From the NCBI GenBank assembly GCA_946699065.1, contig CAMPDV010000140.1, positions 558,001-622,000 on the forward strand: a stretch of DNA of 64,000 nt, given 5' to 3'. The translations under genes and the position numbers were made by a program. Under the pieces are notes generated by a model that did not search any database, was not told where the DNA came from, and saw only the letters and a list, made by a program, of their open reading frames with translations. Below, one piece after another: positions 35,941-47,945 of the stretch; positions within the stretch are counted from its first letter, which is position 1, and the number at the start of each line of letters is the position of its first letter. This stretch comes from Loxodes magnus. Its lineage: Eukaryota; Ciliophora; Karyorelictea; Loxodida; Loxodidae.

Positions 35941-36420
35941 TTAATAAATTAATAAATTTAATGATAGAACTCGTAGCACTCTTGTTGGTGCGCAGCTCTT
36001 TAAAAGAAATGTTTCATACTGACAAGAATGTTTCTTACTGATAAAATTATCAGATACTGCTAAACCTTTTTCAATACTGATACAATTTTAGAATAATCAT
36101 AATCTTGAATACTTGCTGGAGGTCCAAGCACATGGAAGGATTGTGTCTCATTGCATAACCAAAGAAGAGGACGACATGTGTCAATTATGGGTACTTAATC
36201 TCCCCACCTCTAATGAAACTCGCAATATTATTTCTTTTCATTCCAGAATTAAATCCGAATTAAGCAAGTTCCGAATGTCCAGAATCTCATGTCTCGAGGT
36301 AAAATCTAAGCAGAATAAGATATAAAGTAGAATATGGGAAATTACAACCCCAAACTCTGATATAGATAACTTGCTTTTCACCTTAAAACAACAATTGCGG
36401 TTTTAAAATAAATATATTTA
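35941..36420 (-). mobile_element. LINE/SINE 3'-end fragment with terminal stem-loop
   Basis: The stem-loop at 35967-35998 (gaac...gctc, GCAC/GGTG) with an adjacent aataaattaataaattt tail has the orientation of LINE A and B, so the element would extend to the right on the minus strand. The next 400 bp do not match LINE ORF2 and may be a SINE-like body. On the plus strand 36,064-36,405 is also open and protein-like, with Gln mostly as CAA/CAG, unlike HSP90 and the other genes here; I do not recognise that reading and consider it doubtful. Confidence 0.4.
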
Positions 36421-36574
36421 ATAAAAAATATTAAATTCTATAAGGAATCTATAAAAAAATTATAAAAAATTAGTTTTAAAACTTTAACAAAAATTTTAAA
36501 AATCTAAAAAAATTCTAAATGAAGAAAAAAAGTTTTAAAACAAATTAAAAATATTACAATATACCAGAAAACTA
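36421..36574. other. A-rich left flank of the HSP90 array
   Basis: A-rich sequence up to the point where repeat homology starts at 36,575 (ttaaatagaaaattct). No trace of another HSP90 copy precedes it, so this is the true left edge of the array. Confidence 0.6.
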
Positions 36575-36579
36575 TTAAA

Positions 36580-36689
36580 TAGAAAATTCTAAAAATGGAA
36601 GACTAATTAATAGCCATTAAATTATATAAGAAAAAGTTCTAGAAAGTTCTAAAGAGTATATAAAGTTTAAAAGTATATATAAATAATAA
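36580..36689 (+). promoter_or_regulatory. Heat-shock promoter of HSP90 copy 1 (repeated before every copy)
   Basis: Two heat-shock elements: AGAAAATTCT at 36581-36590 (GAA-2-TTC) and TTCTAGAAAGTTC at 36637-36649, three perfect alternating pentamer cores TTC-2-GAA-2-TTC. A TATATAA box starts 32 bp before the ATG (36658) and a second TA-rich box directly precedes it. The same block stands before all thirteen genes, so each copy should respond to heat-shock factor independently. As the spacer between stop and next ATG is only 139 bp, transcripts must have very short untranslated ends. Confidence 0.75.
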
Positions 36690-38803
36690 ATGGCAGAAAC
36701 ATTTGCCTTTAATGCTGACATTCAGCAACTATTATCGATAATTATAAACACATTTTATTCTAACAAAGAGATCTTTCTACGTGAATTGATATCGAACAGT
36801 TCAGATGCTTTAGATAAAATAAGGTATTTAAGTATAACAGAACCAGAAGTATTGGAGAAAGAGCCGAATTTCTATATAAGGATAATTCCGGATAAGACAA
36901 ATAATACGTTGACGTTATGGGATTCAGGAATAGGAATGACAAAGTTAGAAATGATATCGAATTTAGGAACGATAGCGAAATCAGGAACGAAAGCTTTTAT
37001 GGAAGCATTGACATCAGGAGCAGATATTTCAATGATAGGATAATTTGGTGTAGGATTTTATTCGGCATTTTTGATATCAGATAAGGTAACAGTAATAAGT
37101 AAACATAATGATGATGATTAGTATATATGGGAAAGTACAGCAGGAGGGACATTTGCAATATGTAAAGATGAAGGAGAATAGTTGAAGAGAGGTACGAAAG
37201 TAATATGTCATTTGAAGGAAGATTAGTTGGAGTTTTTAGAAGAGAGAAAACTGAAGGATATAATAAAGAAGCATTCTTAGTTTATAGGATTCAATATAGA
37301 GTTATAAGTGGAGAAGACGAATGAGAAGGAAATAACAGAAAGTGAAGATGAAGAAGAGGAGAAGAAAGAAGAGAAGAAAGAGGAGTAGAAAGAAGAAGGT
37401 CCAAAGATAGAAGAGGTAAAAGAGGAGACGGCTGAAAAGAAGAAGAGAGAAAAGTGAAGGAAGTGACGACAGAATTTGAATAATTGAATAAGACAAAGCC
37501 AATATGGATGCGTAAAGCAGAAGATATAAAAAAGGAGGAATATGGAGCATTTTATAAATCATTAACGAATGATTGGGAAGATCATTTAGCAGTGAAGCAT
37601 TTTTCAGTAGAAGGATAATTGGAATTTAAAGCTCTTTTGTTTATTCCTAAGCGTGCACCTTTTGATTTATTTGAGACAAGAAAGAAACGTAATAACATAA
37701 AGTTGTATGTACGTCGTGTATTTATAATGGATGATTGTGAAGACTTGATACCGGAATATTTGAGTTTCATAAGAGGTGTAGTAGACTCAGAAGATTTACC
37801 ATTGAATATATCTCGAGAAAGTTTATAGTAAAACAAAATAATGAAGGTGATAAAAAAGAACTTGGTGAAGAAATGTTTGGAAATGCTTTAAGAATTAGCT
37901 GAGAATGGAGAAGATTTTAAGAAGTTTTACGAGTAGTTTTAGAAGAATTTGAAGTTAGGAATTCATGAGGATTCATAGAATAGAGGAAAATTAGCAGAAT
38001 TTCTTAGATACTACTCTTCGAAATCAGGAGAAGAGTACACATCTTTAAAAGATTATGTGAGTAGAATGAAAGAAGGTTAGAAGGATATTTATTATATAAC
38101 AGGTGAATCAAAAGCATAAGTATAGAATTCTCCATTTTTAGAAGTATTGAAGAAGAGAGGATATGAAGTGATTTATATGATAGATCCTATAGATGAGTAT
38201 GCAGTATAATAGTTGAAAGAGTATGAAGGAAAGAAGTTGAAATCATGTACAAAGGAAGGTTTGGATTTGGATGAAACTGAAGAAGAGAAGAAGAAGCATG
38301 AAGAAGAGAAAGCTTAATATGAAGGGTTATGTAAATTAATGAAGGATGTATTAGGTGATAAGGTAGAGAAAGTAATAGTAGGATAGCGTATAACAGATAG
38401 TCCATGTGTATTAGTAACAGGTGAATATGGTTGGACAGCGAATATGGAACGTATAATGAAAGCATAAGCTTTGCGTGATGCTAGTATGACAAGTTATATG
38501 GTATCAAAGAAGACGATGGAAATAAATCCAAAGCATAGTATAGTAACAGAATTAAAGAAGAGAAGTGATGCAGATAAGAGTGATAAGACGGTGAAAGATT
38601 TGATATGGCTTTTATTTGATACATCTTTATTAACAAGTGGTTTTAGTTTGGATGAGCCGAATTAATTTGCAGGTAGAATTCATAGGATGATAAAATTAGG
38701 ACTATCGATAGAGGACGTGGGAGTAGTAGCAGAAGAGGAAGAATTACCACCCTTATAGGAGGAAGGAAAGTAGGAGCAATCGAATATGGAGGAGGTGGAT
38801 TGA
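36690..38803 (+). pseudogene. HSP90: HSP90 copy 1, single-base deletion in the charged linker
   Basis: Cytosolic HSP90 chaperone; the domain description is given under copy 2. The distance from ATG to the final TGA (2,114 bp) is not a multiple of three. In the linker the run of AAG codons is altered to aagaagagagaaaag, shifting the frame at about residue 250; the first TGA in the new frame is at 37455-37457 (255 codons). In a code where TGA can be Trp, translation might not stop there, but the frame is wrong either way. All downstream sequence is otherwise intact, so an assembly error cannot be excluded. Confidence 0.85.
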
Positions 38804-38942
38804 AAGATTTTGTTTTTAAATGATTTTTTAAATAGAAAATTCTAAAAATGGAAGACTAATTAATAGCCATTAAATTATATAAGAAAAAGTTCTAGAAAGT
38901 TCTAAAGAGTATATAAAGTTTAAAAGTATATATAAATAATAA

Positions 38943-41057
38943 ATGGCAGAAACATTTGCCTTTAATGCTGACATTCAGCAACTATTATCGATAATTATAA
39001 ACACATTTTATTCTAACAAAGAGATCTTTCTACGTGAATTGATATCGAACAGTTCAGATGCTTTAGATAAAATAAGGTATTTAAGTATAACAGAACCAGA
39101 AGTATTGGAGAAAGAGCCGAATTTCTATATAAGGATAATTCCGGATAAGACAAATAATACGTTGACGTTATGGGATTCAGGAATAGGAATGACAAAGTTA
39201 GAAATGATATCGAATTTAGGAACGATAGCGAAATCAGGAACGAAAGCTTTTATGGAAGCATTGACATCAGGAGCAGATATTTCAATGATAGGATAATTTG
39301 GTGTAGGATTTTATTCGGCATTTTTGATATCAGATAAGGTAACAGTAATAAGTAAACATAATGATGATGATTAGTATATATGGGAAAGTACAGCAGGAGG
39401 GACATTTGCAATATGTAAAGATGAAGGAGAATAGTTGAAGAGAGGTACGAAAGTAATATGTCATTTGAAGGAAGATTAGTTGGAGTTTTTAGAAGAGAGA
39501 AAACTGAAGGATATAATAAAGAAGCATTCTTAGTTTATAGGATTCAATATAGAGTTATAAGTGGAGAAGACGAATGAGAAGGAAATAACAGAAAGTGAAG
39601 ATGAAGAAGAGGAGAAGAAAGAAGAGAAGAAAGAGGAGTAGAAAGAAGAAGGTCCAAAGATAGAAGAGGTAAAAGAGGAGACGGCTGAAAAGAAGAAGAA
39701 GAGAAAAGTGAAGGAAGTGACGACAGAATTTGAATAATTGAATAAGACAAAGCCAATATGGATGCGTAAAGCAGAAGATATAAAAAAGGAGGAATATGGA
39801 GCATTTTATAAATCATTAACGAATGATTGGGAAGATCATTTAGCAGTGAAGCATTTTTCAGTAGAAGGATAATTGGAATTTAAAGCTCTTTTGTTTATTC
39901 CTAAGCGTGCACCTTTTGATTTATTTGAGACAAGAAAGAAACGTAATAACATAAAGTTGTATGTACGTCGTGTATTTATAATGGATGATTGTGAAGACTT
40001 GATACCGGAATATTTGAGTTTCATAAGAGGTGTAGTAGACTCAGAAGATTTACCATTGAATATATCTCGAGAAAGTTTATAGTAAAACAAAATAATGAAG
40101 GTGATAAAAAAGAACTTGGTGAAGAAATGTTTGGAAATGCTTTAAGAATTAGCTGAGAATGGAGAAGATTTTAAGAAGTTTTACGAGTAGTTTTAGAAGA
40201 ATTTGAAGTTAGGAATTCATGAGGATTCATAGAATAGAGGAAAATTAGCAGAATTTCTTAGATACTACTCTTCGAAATCAGGAGAAGAGTACACATCTTT
40301 AAAAGATTATGTGAGTAGAATGAAAGAAGGTTAGAAGGATATTTATTATATAACAGGTGAATCAAAAGCATAAGTATAGAATTCTCCATTTTTAGAAGTA
40401 TTGAAGAAGAGAGGATATGAAGTGATTTATATGATAGATCCTATAGATGAGTATGCAGTATAATAGTTGAAAGAGTATGAAGGAAAGAAGTTGAAATCAT
40501 GTACAAAGGAAGGTTTGGATTTGGATGAAACTGAAGAAGAGAAGAAGAAGCATGAAGAAGAGAAAGCTTAATATGAAGGGTTATGTAAATTAATGAAGGA
40601 TGTATTAGGTGATAAGGTAGAGAAAGTAATAGTAGGATAGCGTATAACAGATAGTCCATGTGTATTAGTAACAGGTGAATATGGTTGGACAGCGAATATG
40701 GAACGTATAATGAAAGCATAAGCTTTGCGTGATGCTAGTATGACAAGTTATATGGTATCAAAGAAGACGATGGAAATAAATCCAAAGCATAGTATAGTAA
40801 CAGAATTAAAGAAGAGAAGTGATGCAGATAAGAGTGATAAGACGGTGAAAGATTTGATATGGCTTTTATTTGATACATCTTTATTAACAAGTGGTTTTAG
40901 TTTGGATGAGCCGAATTAATTTGCAGGTAGAATTCATAGGATGATAAAATTAGGACTATCGATAGAGGACGTGGGAGTAGTAGCAGAAGAGGAAGAATTA
41001 CCACCCTTATAGGAGGAAGGAAAGTAGGAGCAATCGAATATGGAGGAGGTGGATTGA
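38943..41057 (+). CDS. HSP90: HSP90 copy 2, cytosolic heat-shock chaperone, intact
   Basis: 704 codons plus TGA, with TAA/TAG as Gln; the usual length for cytosolic HSP90. N-terminal GHKL ATPase domain: [17 protein letters not shown] (catalytic Glu and nucleotide-binding Asn), LWDSGIGMT (DxGxG), GTIAKSGT and the lid [11 protein letters not shown]; the glutamine of GQFGVG is TAA. A charged linker of Glu/Lys (about residues 215-255) leads to the middle domain with KPIWMRK and [17 protein letters not shown], whose Arg contacts ATP in the family. The C-terminal dimerisation domain ends in MEEVD, the TPR-cochaperone docking tail of cytosolic forms; there is no signal peptide or KDEL. Trp codons are all TGG and the only in-frame TGA is the stop. 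It carries an extra Glu codon before the tail, shared with copy 1. Confidence 0.97.
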
Positions 41058-41196
41058 AAGATTTTGTTTTTAAATGATTTTTTAAATAGAAAATTCTAAA
41101 AATGGAAGACTAATTAATAGCCATTAAATTATATAAGAAAAAGTTCTAGAAAGTTCTAAAGAGTATATAAAGTTTAAAAGTATATATAAATAATAA

Positions 41197-43308
41197 ATGG
41201 CAGAAACATTTGCCTTTAATGCTGACATTCAGCAACTATTATCGATAATTATAAACACATTTTATTCTAACAAAGAGATCTTTCTACGTGAATTGATATC
41301 GAACAGTTCAGATGCTTTAGATAAAATAAGGTATTTAAGTATAACAGAACCAGAAGTATTGGAGAAAGAGCCGAATTTCTATATAAGGATAATTCCGGAT
41401 AAGACAAATAATACGTTGACGTTATGGGATTCAGGAATAGGAATGACAAAGTTAGAAATGATATCGAATTTAGGAACGATAGCGAAATCAGGAACGAAAG
41501 CTTTTATGGAAGCATTGACATCAGGAGCAGATATTTCAATGATAGGATAATTTGGTGTAGGATTTTATTCGGCATTTTTGATATCAGATAAGGTAACAGT
41601 AATAAGTAAACATAATGATGATGATTAGTATATATGGGAAAGTACAGCAGGAGGGACATTTGCAATATGTAAAGATGAAGGAGAATAGTTGAAGAGAGGT
41701 ACGAAAGTAATATGTCATTTGAAGGAAGATTAGTTGGAGTTTTTAGAAGAGAGAAAACTGAAGGATATAATAAAGAAGCATTCTTAGTTTATAGGATTCA
41801 ATATAGAGTTATAAGTGGAGAAGACGAATGAGAAGGAAATAACAGAAAGTGAAGATGAAGAAGAGGAGAAGAAAGAAGAGAAGAAAGAGGAGTAGAAAGA
41901 AGAAGGTCCAAAGATAGAAGAGGTAAAAGAGGAGACGGCTGAAAAGAAGAAGAAGAGAAAAGTGAAGGAAGTGACGACAGAATTTGAATAATTGAATAAG
42001 ACAAAGCCAATATGGATGCGTAAAGCAGAAGATATAAAAAAGGAGGAATATGGAGCATTTTATAAATCATTAACGAATGATTGGGAAGATCATTTAGCAG
42101 TGAAGCATTTTTCAGTAGAAGGATAATTGGAATTTAAAGCTCTTTTGTTTATTCCTAAGCGTGCACCTTTTGATTTATTTGAGACAAGAAAGAAACGTAA
42201 TAACATAAAGTTGTATGTACGTCGTGTATTTATAATGGATGATTGTGAAGACTTGATACCGGAATATTTGAGTTTCATAAGAGGTGTAGTAGACTCAGAA
42301 GATTTACCATTGAATATATCTCGAGAAAGTTTATAGTAAAACAAAATAATGAAGGTGATAAAAAAGAACTTGGTGAAGAAATGTTTGGAAATGCTTTAAG
42401 AATTAGCTGAGAATGGAGAAGATTTTAAGAAGTTTTACGAGTAGTTTTAGAAGAATTTGAAGTTAGGAATTCATGAGGATTCATAGAATAGAGGAAAATT
42501 AGCAGAATTTCTTAGATACTACTCTTCGAAATCAGGAGAAGAGTACACATCTTTAAAAGATTATGTGAGTAGAATGAAAGAAGGTTAGAAGGATATTTAT
42601 TATATAACAGGTGAATCAAAAGCATAAGTATAGAATTCTCCATTTTTAGAAGTATTGAAGAAGAGAGGATATGAAGTGATTTATATGATAGATCCTATAG
42701 ATGAGTATGCAGTATAATAGTTGAAAGAGTATGAAGGAAAGAAGTTGAAATCATGTACAAAGGAAGGTTTGGATTTGGATGAAACTGAAGAAGAGAAGAA
42801 GAAGCATGAAGAAGAGAAAGCTTAATATGAAGGGTTATGTAAATTAATGAAGGATGTATTAGGTGATAAGGTAGAGAAAGTAATAGTAGGATAGCGTATA
42901 ACAGATAGTCCATGTGTATTAGTAACAGGTGAATATGGTTGGACAGCGAATATGGAACGTATAATGAAAGCATAAGCTTTGCGTGATGCTAGTATGACAA
43001 GTTATATGGTATCAAAGAAGACGATGGAAATAAATCCAAAGCATAGTATAGTAACAGAATTAAAGAAGAGAAGTGATGCAGATAAGAGTGATAAGACGGT
43101 GAAAGATTTGATATGGCTTTTATTTGATACATCTTTATTAACAAGTGGTTTTAGTTTGGATGAGCCGAATTAATTTGCAGGTAGAATTCATAGGATGATA
43201 AAATTAGGACTATCGATAGAGGACGTGGGAGTAGTAGCAGAAGAGGAAGAATTACCACCCTTATAGGAAGGAAAGTAGGAGCAATCGAATATGGAGGAAG
43301 TGGATTGA
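41197..43308 (+). CDS. HSP90: HSP90 copy 3, intact
   Basis: 703 codons. It differs from copy 2 by loss of one GAG codon in the C-terminal acidic stretch and by GAG to GAA in the MEEVD tail. It keeps the four-AAG linker and Ala in the TFAICKDEG segment, as copies 1 and 2 do. Confidence 0.96.
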
Positions 43309-43447
43309 AAGATTTTGTTTTTAAATGATTTTTTAAATAGAAAATTCTAAAAATGGAAGACTAATTAATAGCCATTAAATTATATAAGAAAAAGTTCTAG
43401 AAAGTTCTAAAGAGTATATAAAGTTTAAAAGTATATATAAATAATAA

Positions 43448-45558
43448 ATGGCAGAAACATTTGCCTTTAATGCTGACATTCAGCAACTATTATCGATAAT
43501 TATAAACACATTTTATTCTAACAAAGAGATCTTTCTACGTGAATTGATATCGAACAGTTCAGATGCTTTAGATAAAATAAGGTATTTAAGTATAACAGAA
43601 CCAGAAGTATTGGAGAAAGAGCCGAATTTCTATATAAGGATAATTCCGGATAAGACAAATAATACGTTGACGTTATGGGATTCAGGAATAGGAATGACAA
43701 AGTTAGAAATGATATCGAATTTAGGAACGATAGCGAAATCAGGAACGAAAGCTTTTATGGAAGCATTGACATCAGGAGCAGATATTTCAATGATAGGATA
43801 ATTTGGTGTAGGATTTTATTCGGCATTTTTGATATCAGATAAGGTAACAGTAATAAGTAAACATAATGATGATGATTAGTATATATGGGAAAGTACAGCA
43901 GGAGGGACATTTACAATATGTAAAGATGAAGGAGAATAGTTGAAGAGAGGTACGAAAGTAATATGTCATTTGAAGGAAGATTAGTTGGAGTTTTTAGAAG
44001 AGAGAAAACTGAAGGATATAATAAAGAAGCATTCTTAGTTTATAGGATTCAATATAGAGTTATAAGTGGAGAAGACGAATGAGAAGGAAATAACAGAAAG
44101 TGAAGATGAAGAAGAGGAGAAGAAAGAAGAGAAGAAAGAGGAGTAGAAAGAAGAAGGTCCAAAGATAGAAGAGGTAAAAGAGGAGACGGCTGAAAAAAGA
44201 AGAAGAGAAAAGTGAAGGAAGTGACGACAGAATTTGAATAATTGAATAAGACAAAGCCAATATGGATGCGTAAAGCAGAAGATATAAAAAAGGAGGAATA
44301 TGGAGCATTTTATAAATCATTAACGAATGATTGGGAAGATCATTTAGCAGTGAAGCATTTTTCAGTAGAAGGATAATTGGAATTTAAAGCTCTTTTGTTT
44401 ATTCCTAAGCGTGCACCTTTTGATTTATTTGAGACAAGAAAGAAACGTAATAACATAAAGTTGTATGTACGTCGTGTATTTATAATGGATGATTGTGAAG
44501 ACTTGATACCGGAATATTTGAGTTTCATAAGAGGTGTAGTAGACTCAGAAGATTTACCATTGAATATATCTCGAGAAAGTTTATAGTAAAACAAAATAAT
44601 GAAGGTGATAAAAAAGAACTTGGTGAAGAAATGTTTGGAAATGCTTTAAGAATTAGCTGAGAATGGAGAAGATTTTAAGAAGTTTTACGAGTAGTTTTAG
44701 AAGAATTTGAAGTTAGGAATTCATGAGGATTCATAGAATAGAGGAAAATTAGCAGAATTTCTTAGATACTACTCTTCGAAATCAGGAGAAGAGTACACAT
44801 CTTTAAAAGATTATGTGAGTAGAATGAAAGAAGGTTAGAAGGATATTTATTATATAACAGGTGAATCAAAAGCATAAGTATAGAATTCTCCATTTTTAGA
44901 AGTATTGAAGAAGAGAGGATATGAAGTGATTTATATGATAGATCCTATAGATGAGTATGCAGTATAATAGTTGAAAGAGTATGAAGGAAAGAAGTTGAAA
45001 TCATGTACAAAGGAAGGTTTGGATTTGGATGAAACTGAAGAAGAGAAGAAGAAGCATGAAGAAGAGAAAGCTTAATATGAAGGGTTATGTAAATTAATGA
45101 AGGATGTATTAGGTGATAAGGTAGAGAAAGTAATAGTAGGATAGCGTATAACAGATAGTCCATGTGTATTAGTAACAGGTGAATATGGTTGGACAGCGAA
45201 TATGGAACGTATAATGAAAGCATAAGCTTTGCGTGATGCTAGTATGACAAGTTATATGGTATCAAAGAAGACGATGGAAATAAATCCAAAGCATAGTATA
45301 GTAACAGAATTAAAGAAGAGAAGTGATGCAGATAAGAGTGATAAGACGGTGAAAGATTTGATATGGCTTTTATTTGATACATCTTTATTAACAAGTGGTT
45401 TTAGTTTGGATGAGCCGAATTAATTTGCAGGTAGAATTCATAGGATGATAAAATTAGGACTATCGATAGAGGACGTGGGAGTAGTAGCAGAAGAGGAAGA
45501 ATTACCACCCTTATAGGAAGGAAAGTAGGAGCAATCGAATATGGAGGAAGTGGATTGA
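43448..45558 (+). pseudogene. HSP90: HSP90 copy 4, single-base loss in the charged linker
   Basis: 2,111 bp from ATG to TGA. The linker reads gctgaaaaaagaagaagag, which shifts frame at almost the same place as in copy 1 by a different change; the next TGA in the shifted frame is at 44213-44215. First copy with Thr instead of Ala in the TFTICKDEG segment. Being in a low-complexity purine run, the change may be a sequencing or assembly error. Confidence 0.85.
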
Positions 45559-45697
45559 AAGATTTTGTTTTTAAATGATTTTTTAAATAGAAAATTCTAA
45601 AAATGGAAGACTAATTAATAGCCATTAAATTATATAAGAAAAAGTTCTAGAAAGTTCTAAAGAGTATATAAAGTTTAAAAGTATATATAAATAATAA

Positions 45698-47806
45698 ATG
45701 GCAGAAACATTTGCCTTTAATGCTGACATTCAGCAACTATTATCGATAATTATAAACACATTTTATTCTAACAAAGAGATCTTTCTACGTGAATTGATAT
45801 CGAACAGTTCAGATGCTTTAGATAAAATAAGGTATTTAAGTATAACAGAACCAGAAGTATTGGAGAAAGAGCCGAATTTCTATATAAGGATAATTCCGGA
45901 TAAGACAAATAATACGTTGACGTTATGGGATTCAGGAATAGGAATGACAAAGTTAGAAATGATATCGAATTTAGGAACGATAGCGAAATCAGGAACGAAA
46001 GCTTTTATGGAAGCATTGACATCAGGAGCAGATATTTCAATGATAGGATAATTTGGTGTAGGATTTTATTCGGCATTTTTGATATCAGATAAGGTAACAG
46101 TAATAAGTAAACATAATGATGATGATTAGTATATATGGGAAAGTACAGCAGGAGGGACATTTACAATATGTAAAGATGAAGGAGAATAGTTGAAGAGAGG
46201 TACGAAAGTAATATGTCATTTGAAGGAAGATTAGTTGGAGTTTTTAGAAGAGAGAAAACTGAAGGATATAATAAAGAAGCATTCTTAGTTTATAGGATTC
46301 AATATAGAGTTATAAGTGGAGAAGACGAATGAGAAGGAAATAACAGAAAGTGAAGATGAAGAAGAGGAGAAGAAAGAAGAGAAGAAAGAGGAGTAGAAAG
46401 AAGAAGGTCCAAAGATAGAAGAGGTAAAAGAGGAGACGGCTGAAAAGAAGAAGAGAAAAGTGAAGGAAGTGACGACAGAATTTGAATAATTGAATAAGAC
46501 AAAGCCCATATGGATGCGTAAAGCAGAAGATATAAAAAAGGAGGAATATGGAGCATTTTATAAATCATTAACGAATGATTGGGAAGATCATTTAGCAGTG
46601 AAGCATTTTTCAGTAGAAGGATAATTGGAATTTAAAGCTCTTTTGTTTATTCCGAAGCGTGCACCTTTTGATTTATTTGAGACAAGAAAGAAACGTAATA
46701 ACATAAAGTTGTATGTACGTCGTGTATTTATAATGGATGATTGTGAAGACTTGATACCGGAATATTTGAGTTTCATAAGAGGTGTAGTAGATTCAGAAGA
46801 TTTACCATTGAATATATCTCGAGAAAGTTTATAGTAAAACAAAATAATGAAGGTGATAAAAAAGAACTTGGTGAAGAAATGTTTGGAAATGCTTTAAGAA
46901 TTAGCTGAGAATGGAGAAGATTTTAAGAAGTTTTACGAGTAGTTTTAGAAGAATTTGAAGTTAGGAATTCATGAGGATTCATAGAATAGAGGAAAATTAG
47001 CAGAATTTCTTAGATACTACTCTTCGAAATCAGGAGAAGAGTACACATCTTTAAAAGATTATGTGAGTAGAATGAAAGAAGGTTAGAAGGATATTTATTA
47101 TATAACAGGTGAATCAAAAGCATAAGTATAGAATTCTCCATTTTTAGAAGTATTGAAGAAGAGAGGATATGAAGTGATTTATATGATAGATCCTATAGAT
47201 GAGTATGCAGTATAATAGTTGAAAGAGTATGAAGGAAAGAAGTTGAAATCATGTACAAAGGAAGGTTTGGATTTGGATGAAACAGAAGAAGAGAAGAAGA
47301 AGCATGAAGAAGAGAAAGCTTAATATGAAGGGTTATGTAAATTAATGAAGGATGTATTAGGTGATAAGGTAGAGAAAGTAATAGTAGGATAGCGTATAAC
47401 AGATAGTCCATGTGTATTAGTAACAGGTGAATATGGTTGGACAGCGAATATGGAACGTATAATGAAAGCATAAGCTTTGCGTGATGCTAGTATGACAAGT
47501 TATATGGTATCAAAGAAGACGATGGAAATAAATCCAAAGCATAGTATAGTAACAGAATTAAAGAAGAGAAGTGATGCAGATAAGAGTGATAAGACGGTGA
47601 AAGATTTGATATGGCTTTTATTTGATACATCTTTATTAACAAGTGGTTTTAGTTTGGATGAGCCGAATTAATTTGCAGGTAGAATTCATAGGATGATAAA
47701 ATTAGGACTATCGATAGAGGACGTGGGAGTAGTAGCAGAAGAGGAAGAATTACCACCCTTATAGGAAGGAAAGTAGGAGCAATCGAATATGGAGGAAGTG
47801 GATTGA
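45698..47806 (+). CDS. HSP90: HSP90 copy 5, intact
   Basis: 702 codons; the linker is one AAG codon shorter than in copies 2 and 3. Carries the variant set Thr (TFTICKDEG), CCC in KPIW, CCG in IPKR, and gattca in VDSED, shared with copies 9 to 12. Confidence 0.96.
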
Positions 47807-47945
47807 AAGATTTTGTTTTTAAATGATTTTTTAAATAGAAAATTCTAAAAATGGAAGACTAATTAATAGCCATTAAATTATATAAGAAAAAGTTCTAGAA
47901 AGTTCTAAAGAGTATATAAAGTTTAAAAGTATATATAAATAATAA

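Noticed and set aside
36113..36325. 70-codon plus-strand ORF as a cellular gene
   Set aside because: It lies beside a retroelement terminal stem-loop and tail whose element should run over it on the other strand, has Gln codon use unlike the other genes, and shows no known motif; kept only as a remark.
36690..37043. Short 117-codon plus-strand ORFs at the start of each HSP90 copy
   Set aside because: They end only because TAA in the GQFGVG motif was taken as a stop; it is the glutamine of that motif.
37455..37457. Premature TGA in HSP90 copy 1 taken as a regulated stop or a short ATPase-only isoform
   Set aside because: It appears only after a one-base shift not shared by the intact copies, so it is a by-product of the indel.
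37302..37562. Minus-strand ORFs of 60-92 codons recurring in every HSP90 unit
   Set aside because: They are antisense shadows of the HSP90 coding sequence; composition is the complement of Lys/Glu-rich codons and positions follow the plus-strand gene exactly.
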